A stretch of DNA of 64,000 bases, taken from JAVVHE01 sp038238915 (GTDB taxonomy: Bacteria; Pseudomonadota; Alphaproteobacteria; Sphingomonadales; Sphingomonadaceae). The notes below the pieces were generated by a model. It was not told the origin of the DNA. It saw only the letters and a list, made by a program, of their open reading frames with translations, and made no database searches. Numbering within the stretch: position 1 is the first letter of the stretch; the number at the start of each line of letters is the position of its first letter. The translations under genes and the position numbers were made by a program. The stretch covers positions 85,298 through 149,297 of the forward strand of contig JBBSFH010000005.1 in the NCBI GenBank assembly GCA_038238915.1. Reading direction: 5' to 3'. Positions 60,107 to 64,000 of this stretch are shown in pieces.

Positions 60107-61336
60107 TTACTTGACCATCAGGCGCACCGCATCCCACGCGCGGCCGAAGAAGCCGGCCTGCGCAACGGTATCGAGTGCCACCACCGGAAACTCGCCGACC
60201 GGCCTTCCATCGACGGTGAGCTTCAATGTTCCCACGCGATCGCCCGCCTGGATCGGCGCGACCAGCGGGTCCTTGCGATCGAGCGTGGACTTGACGTTGC
60301 CGGCCTGCCCCTTGGGCAGGGTCACGTAGATCGGTCGCGGAAATCCGAGTTTGATTTCGGACTCGACACCCTTCCAGATGCGCGGTGTCGCGATCGCCTG
60401 GTTGGCTTCGTAGAGACGCACCGCGTCGAAATTCTGGAAGCCCCAGTTGAGCAGCTTGAGGCTTTCCTGCGCGCGCGCGTTCGGCGAGTTCGCGCCCATC
60501 ACGACCGACAGCAGGCGCCGTTCCCCGCCGCCCGCGCCCGCCGGTTGCGGCCGCTTGGCCGACGCGATCAGGCAGTAGCCCGCCGCATCGGTATGTCCGG
60601 TCTTCACGCCGTCGACGGTCGGGTCCTTGTAGAGCAGCAGATTGCGGTTGCCCTGCTTGATCCCGTTGTAGGTGAAGTCCTTCTGCGAGTAGAGCGGATA
60701 GAACTGCGGGAAGTCGGTGATCAGGCGCGTCACCAGGATCGCGAGATCGGCGGCGGTGGTGTAGTGCTGGGGATCGGTGACGCCGCTCGGATTGCGAAAG
60801 CTGGTCGCGTTCATGCCCATGCGCTTGGCTTCGCGATTCATCATCTCGACAAAGCTCGCCTCGCTGCCACCCACGGCATCGGCGAGCACCACCGCCGCAT
60901 CGTTGCCCGATTGAATGATCAGGCCATGCAGTAGGTCGTCTACCGTGGCGGTCTTGCCCGGCGGTATGAACATCACCGACTCGGTCTTCTGGTTCACGCG
61001 CTTGTACAGGTCTGCCGGTACCGGCACGGCCTGCGCGAGCGTGAGCTTCTTGTCGCGGATCGCTGCGAGCACCAGGTAGTCGACCATCAGCTTGGTCAGC
61101 GACGCCGGGTCGACGCGCGCGGTTTCATTCGCACTGGCCAGACGTTGATTGCTGGTCAGGTCGATCAGCAGCCACGCCTTTGCCTCGATCACCGGCGCGA
61201 TCGGCGCGGTGGAAGGTGCTTGCGCAGGGGTTTGCGAATGGGCGGCAATGCACGTCGTCGCGAGCAGGGCGGCGAAGCCTGGACGCAACGAACCAAGCAG
61301 GGAAGCAAGCAGGGAGTGAAACAGGGGGGCGATCAT
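60107..61336 (-). CDS. dacC: D-alanyl-D-alanine carboxypeptidase (PBP5/6 family)
   Basis: A 409-residue S11 peptidase that trims the terminal D-alanine from peptidoglycan pentapeptides. The export signal ends near TCIAAHSQT (about residue 36). The active-site motifs are Ser79-Leu-Thr-Lys82 (DPASLTKLM), Ser143-Gly-Asn (IIQSGNDAAV) and Lys245-Thr-Gly (DGVKTGHTDAAG). The C-terminal beta domain and an amphipathic tail (FFGRAWDAVRLMVK) for membrane anchoring follow. It is transcribed toward dat and may supply D-alanine metabolism in the same unit. No strong ribosome-binding site is visible before the ATG at 61336. Confidence 0.94.
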   Translation of the reverse strand: MIAPLFHSLLASLLGSLRPGFAALLATTCIAAHSQTPAQAPSTAPIAPVIEAKAWLLIDLTSNQRLASANETARVDPASLTKLMVDYLVLAAIRDKKLTLAQAVPVPADLYKRVNQKTESVMFIPPGKTATVDDLLHGLIIQSGNDAAVVLADAVGGSEASFVEMMNREAKRMGMNATSFRNPSGVTDPQHYTTAADLAILVTRLITDFPQFYPLYSQKDFTYNGIKQGNRNLLLYKDPTVDGVKTGHTDAAGYCLIASAKRPQPAGAGGGERRLLSVVMGANSPNARAQESLKLLNWGFQNFDAVRLYEANQAIATPRIWKGVESEIKLGFPRPIYVTLPKGQAGNVKSTLDRKDPLVAPIQAGDRVGTLKLTVDGRPVGEFPVVALDTVAQAGFFGRAWDAVRLMVK

Positions 61337-61478
61337 CGATTGCTTGAATGGGAAGTGATTCAGAAAGGTTGGCTGGTGCGTCTATCGAGCGGCGCTCGAG
61401 AAGCCGCGCCAATGACGTGCGCCGGTTGCGGTCATCGGCGCGACGCCCATGAGCGACGGCCGTCGGCGCGACAGATGG
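61337..61478. other. Intergenic region between ferredoxin and dacC genes
   Basis: 142 bases without a supported gene. Both flanking genes are on the minus strand, so this holds the dacC promoter, and I see no clear hairpin or repeat. Confidence 0.3.
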
Positions 61479-61814
61479 CTATGGTTCGATGACGACCGCT
61501 TCGGAAGGCAGCAGCAGGCGCTCGACGATCTTGCCGTCACGCAGATGCGACTCGACGATTTCGTCGATGTCGGTCTTGTCAACGTAGGTGTACCACACGC
61601 CCTCGGGATAGACGACCGCGACCGGACCTTCCTCGCAGCGGTCGAGACATCCCGACTTGTTGACGCGCACCTTGCCGGGTCCGAGCAGGTCGAGTTGCTT
61701 GCAACGCTTCTTGGCGTGTTCCTGCATCGACACCGACCCGCGATCGGCGCAACAGGCCCGACCTTCATCGCGCTGGTTGAGACAAAAGAATATGTGCCGT
61801 TGGTAATAACTCAT
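61479..61814 (-). CDS. (2Fe-2S) ferredoxin domain protein (thioredoxin-like fold)
   Basis: A 111-residue protein with the spaced cysteines of thioredoxin-like 2Fe-2S ferredoxins: HIFFCLNQRDEGRACCADRG near the N-terminus, KKRCKQLDLL, and VNKSGCLDRCEEGPVAVVYP, followed by WYTYVDKTDIDEIVESHL. This is the family related to the NuoE cluster domain. It probably acts in electron transfer, but a partner is not identifiable. In Burkholderiales such a gene is commonly found close to birA and VanZ-like genes, as here. Confidence 0.9.
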   Translation of the reverse strand: MSYYQRHIFFCLNQRDEGRACCADRGSVSMQEHAKKRCKQLDLLGPGKVRVNKSGCLDRCEEGPVAVVYPEGVWYTYVDKTDIDEIVESHLRDGKIVERLLLPSEAVVIEP

Positions 61815-61902
61815 CGTGAGCGGCCAAGGGGCCGCACTTCAAAAGGTGCGCATTGAAAGGCAGGCGTCAGGAGCCGAATTATAACGGCGCGGCCATCGAA
61901 CG

Positions 61903-63090
61903 TCAGCGCCGGTGCGCCCCGCGATGCCGCAGGTAATACGCGATCACGAAATACGGCCATGCGAGATTCATGCCCTTGGTGAGCCCGTAGAAATTCATCA
62001 GGCGACCGCGCGTGAACGCGAGCCCGACAGGATTGGCATAGGGGTTGTCGGGAAAGATATTGACCAGAGCGACCGAGCCGATCAGTGCCGCGAGTCCGAG
62101 CGCCCAGCGCAACCGCATCGGCAGCAGCCACGCCACCAGCAGCGCACCGCTGCCGGCCAGCAACCCCCATCGTGCACCGGGCGCAAGCAATGGCCATTGA
62201 CCCGCATCTGCGAACAGAAATGCATGTGCGAATGCCTTCACCCCGATCGTCGCGACGATGAACGCTAGCAGGAGCAGCAAGCGGGTTGACCAGCGCGTCG
62301 TGGCGCGTTGCAGATTGAGGAACAACGATCCCGAACCGAGCAAGGCGAGCGCGCAAACGATGCTTTCGGCAAGCTGGAACCGGGCCGCACTCGAGTCAGG
62401 ATCGTTGACGCTTGCGAGGCCGACCGCGTGTGCGATGCGCTCGGACCACTCGGGATCGAAAGCCTTCAGGAGCCCGCCCGTGCCCAGGGCCAGCGCTTCG
62501 GGATACACGAGCGCGCCGAACCAGACGAGGATCAGGATCAGACCGCGGCTCGCGTCGTTGGCGAACCAGTGCGCCCGCCATACGCGCAGTCGCCCGGTGT
62601 CGAGCAACGGCGGCGCAAAGCGCGCCGCGAGCAGGGCACCGAGAAGCCCACCCGCCACGTTACTCAATACGTCCACCTTGGACGCGACGCGCGCGGGCAG
62701 ATAGGTTTGCAGCGCTTCGACGCCGACCGACAGTAGCGCGCAGTAGGCGAGCGCCCCGATCACGAGAACCGCGCCGCGGCAACGCGGATGCAAAGCCAGG
62801 CCGGCGACGAATCCCAGCGGCATATAGCCGAGCATATTGATGATCAGGTCGAACGGAAGAGGGCGAGGCGGCCACGCCGCGAACAGATAGTCGAAGGGCG
62901 CAATCCCGAGATCGCGCCACCGAAGGAAGGGATAGAGGCTCGCGTCGAGCACGATCAGCGTGTATGCGACGAGCGCATAGCGCGACAACGGCGAGGCGCG
63001 GCGCTGCCATGCGCGAGCGGGTCGCGAGGACGCTGGTGCGGAGGACGTGGCAGGTCGAAGCGGCACGGTGCGAGCATACAATCCGCGCAT
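61903..63090 (-). CDS. VanZ-family membrane protein
   Basis: A 395-residue protein with about 9-10 hydrophobic segments. The VanZ-like part is residues ~40-170: WRDLGIAPFDYLFAAWPPRP, DLIINMLGYMPLGFVAGLAL, VGVEALQTYLPARVASKVDV and LSNVAGGLLGALLAARF. The C-terminal half is a further membrane domain ending NLAWPYFVIAYYLRHR. VanZ itself gives low teicoplanin resistance by an unknown route; the role of these large versions is unknown. The start at 63090 overlaps the birA start codon on the other strand, so a later start may be the true one. The open frame continues to 63678 only as antisense of birA. Confidence 0.84.
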   Translation of the reverse strand: MRGLYARTVPLRPATSSAPASSRPARAWQRRASPLSRYALVAYTLIVLDASLYPFLRWRDLGIAPFDYLFAAWPPRPLPFDLIINMLGYMPLGFVAGLALHPRCRGAVLVIGALAYCALLSVGVEALQTYLPARVASKVDVLSNVAGGLLGALLAARFAPPLLDTGRLRVWRAHWFANDASRGLILILVWFGALVYPEALALGTGGLLKAFDPEWSERIAHAVGLASVNDPDSSAARFQLAESIVCALALLGSGSLFLNLQRATTRWSTRLLLLLAFIVATIGVKAFAHAFLFADAGQWPLLAPGARWGLLAGSGALLVAWLLPMRLRWALGLAALIGSVALVNIFPDNPYANPVGLAFTRGRLMNFYGLTKGMNLAWPYFVIAYYLRHRGAHRR

Positions 63091-64000
63091 GAATCGCCTG
63101 GAACAACGCATCCACCAGCCTCGCGAACCGGAGCGCGAGCCGACGCCCCATGCGATCGATCGGACGTCCGCCTCGATTGCGCTCGATCGCGAGCTATTGC
63201 AGCGCGCGCTCGACCGGCGATGTCTGGAAGACGGCCTCGCTAACGCCTGGGATGCGCGCGTCGTCGCGGCTACCGCATCGACCAATTCGGACTTGCTGCA
63301 TGAAGCTCGCGCCGGTCGCACGTTCTCGCGCCCGGCCGTGCTCGCGGCGGAACTCCAGACCGCGGGACGGGGACGCCTCGGTCGCACCTGGGTATCGGCG
63401 CGCGGCGCCTCGCTGACCGCCTCGTATGCGTTGAGCGTCGCGCGACCCCTTTCTGGACTCGAGGGCATCACGCTCGTTTGCGGGCTCGCGGTGCGCGATG
63501 CGCTTGCCCGCCAGGGCTTGCGCGTCGACCTGAAGTGGCCTAACGACGTGCTGGTCGACGGACGCAAGCTCGCGGGAATACTGGTCGAAGCGCATGCGCT
63601 TGCCGCCTCGACCATCGTGATCGTCGGCGTCGGCGTCAACGTGGTGCCACGCGATCCCGACACGGCAGATAACGGCATTCGGGCGCTCGCCGCAATCGAC
63701 CTTCACAGCGCCGGCTGCCCGCTGGAAGACCGCAACCGGCTGGCTGCCGACCTTGCGGTGGCCCTTGGCGCGCGACTCGCACGCTTCGCTGAATCCGGCT
63801 TCGCCGCATTCGCGTTGGAATGGAATGAGGCCGATGCGTTTCGCAATCAGCCCGTGTCGTTGGGAATGTCGGGGCCTGGAACGAAGACCGATGTCAGCGT
63901 GGTCGGCACCGAACGCGGGGTCGATGCCAGCGGCCGCCTGTCGATCGAGATCGACGGTCAGCACCGGCAATTCATTGCCGGCGACCTGACGCTGCGTACC
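63089..64000 (+). CDS. birA: Biotin--[acetyl-CoA-carboxylase] ligase (partial, 3' end beyond window)
   Basis: An open plus-strand frame from ATG 63089 runs 304 codons to the window edge without a stop. BirA catalytic motifs are clear: ATASTNSDLLHEARAG, AELQTAGRGRLGRTWVSARG (the biotinyl-AMP loop GRGRLGR), LKWPNDVLVDGRKLAGILVE, IVGVGVNVVP, and the start of the C-terminal domain in DASGRLSIEIDGQ. It joins biotin to the carboxyl carrier protein of acetyl-CoA carboxylase. No N-terminal helix-turn-helix is evident, so it is probably not a repressor. It diverges from the VanZ-like gene with overlapping start codons. Confidence 0.93.
   Translation, partial: MNRLEQRIHQPREPEREPTPHAIDRTSASIALDRELLQRALDRRCLEDGLANAWDARVVAATASTNSDLLHEARAGRTFSRPAVLAAELQTAGRGRLGRTWVSARGASLTASYALSVARPLSGLEGITLVCGLAVRDALARQGLRVDLKWPNDVLVDGRKLAGILVEAHALAASTIVIVGVGVNVVPRDPDTADNGIRALAAIDLHSAGCPLEDRNRLAADLAVALGARLARFAESGFAAFALEWNEADAFRNQPVSLGMSGPGTKTDVSVVGTERGVDASGRLSIEIDGQHRQFIAGDLTLRT

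Noticed and set aside
58549..64000. Recent horizontal transfer of the betaproteobacterial block
   Set aside because: Core genes such as birA, dacC and dat with broken genes at the border and no integrase, tRNA or repeat fit a chimeric assembly better; transfer is not fully excluded.

Overview
Positions 1 to about 57,870 read as chromosome of a GC-rich sphingomonad (Alphaproteobacteria, Sphingomonas-like). The evidence is three large TonB-dependent receptors, many secreted peptidases and amidohydrolases, a tRNA-Val(GAC)/CpdR/N-formylglutamate amidohydrolase neighbourhood, and rpsL-rpsG-fusA proteins of alphaproteobacterial type. From about 58,550 to the right edge the genes (EnvZ-type kinase tail, YbeD, D-amino acid transaminase, DacC, 2Fe-2S ferredoxin, VanZ-like protein, BirA) form a set and order that look like Burkholderiales (Betaproteobacteria). 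Between the two lie a fusA gene with a foreign C-terminus, no tuf gene, and a cupin ORF joined in frame to a histidine-kinase ATPase tail. The window is therefore probably a chimera of two genomes, or less likely a large transfer.

Layout. 1-6.75 kb: MetX-like hydrolase (cut by the edge), S9 peptidase, TonB receptor and LuxR solo. 6.87-15.0 kb: a beta-1,4-galactan/galactose locus. A secreted GH53 galactanase releases galactosides, an SSS symporter imports sugar, and a Gfo/Idh/MocA dehydrogenase, SMP-30 lactonase, IlvD/Edd dehydratase, DgoK kinase and DgoA aldolase make a complete De Ley-Doudoroff route to pyruvate and glyceraldehyde 3-phosphate. The usual enolase-type DgoD is replaced by an IlvD/Edd enzyme. 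An 11-bp motif is shared by the two divergent promoters of the locus. 15.0-19.2 kb: TonB receptor, MarR regulator and LLM flavin monooxygenase behind a clear inverted-repeat operator. 19.2-25.8 kb: a tightly coupled five-gene operon (cyclase, IorA, IorB, gluconate-dehydrogenase-like small subunit, GMC oxidoreductase). 25.8-33.2 kb: amidohydrolase, penicillin-acylase family enzyme, second S9 peptidase, and a class IV aminotransferase overlapped with a sulfotransferase-like gene. 33.4-35.8 kb: Ala-rich repeat lipoprotein.

35.9-46.7 kb is the most unusual catabolic island. One operon encodes HydB, a class III CoA-transferase, HydA, an HMG-CoA-lyase-like enzyme and an isochorismatase-type amidohydrolase. 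Converging on it is a second operon encoding a cysteine-free Asp/Glu-racemase homologue, two SnoaL-like proteins and a TonB receptor. Together they suggest uptake, ATP-dependent opening of a cyclic amide or hydantoin-like ring, CoA activation and C-C cleavage of an unknown substrate.

46.8-54.7 kb: tRNA-Val, cpdR, N-formylglutamate amidohydrolase, amidohydrolase, S10 carboxypeptidase, a frameshifted FkbM methyltransferase with a G10 tract, and two membrane glycosyltransferases. 54.9-57.9 kb: rpsL-rpsG-fusA. No CRISPR array, rRNA or insertion sequence was seen, and no gene-free stretch exceeds 300 bases.
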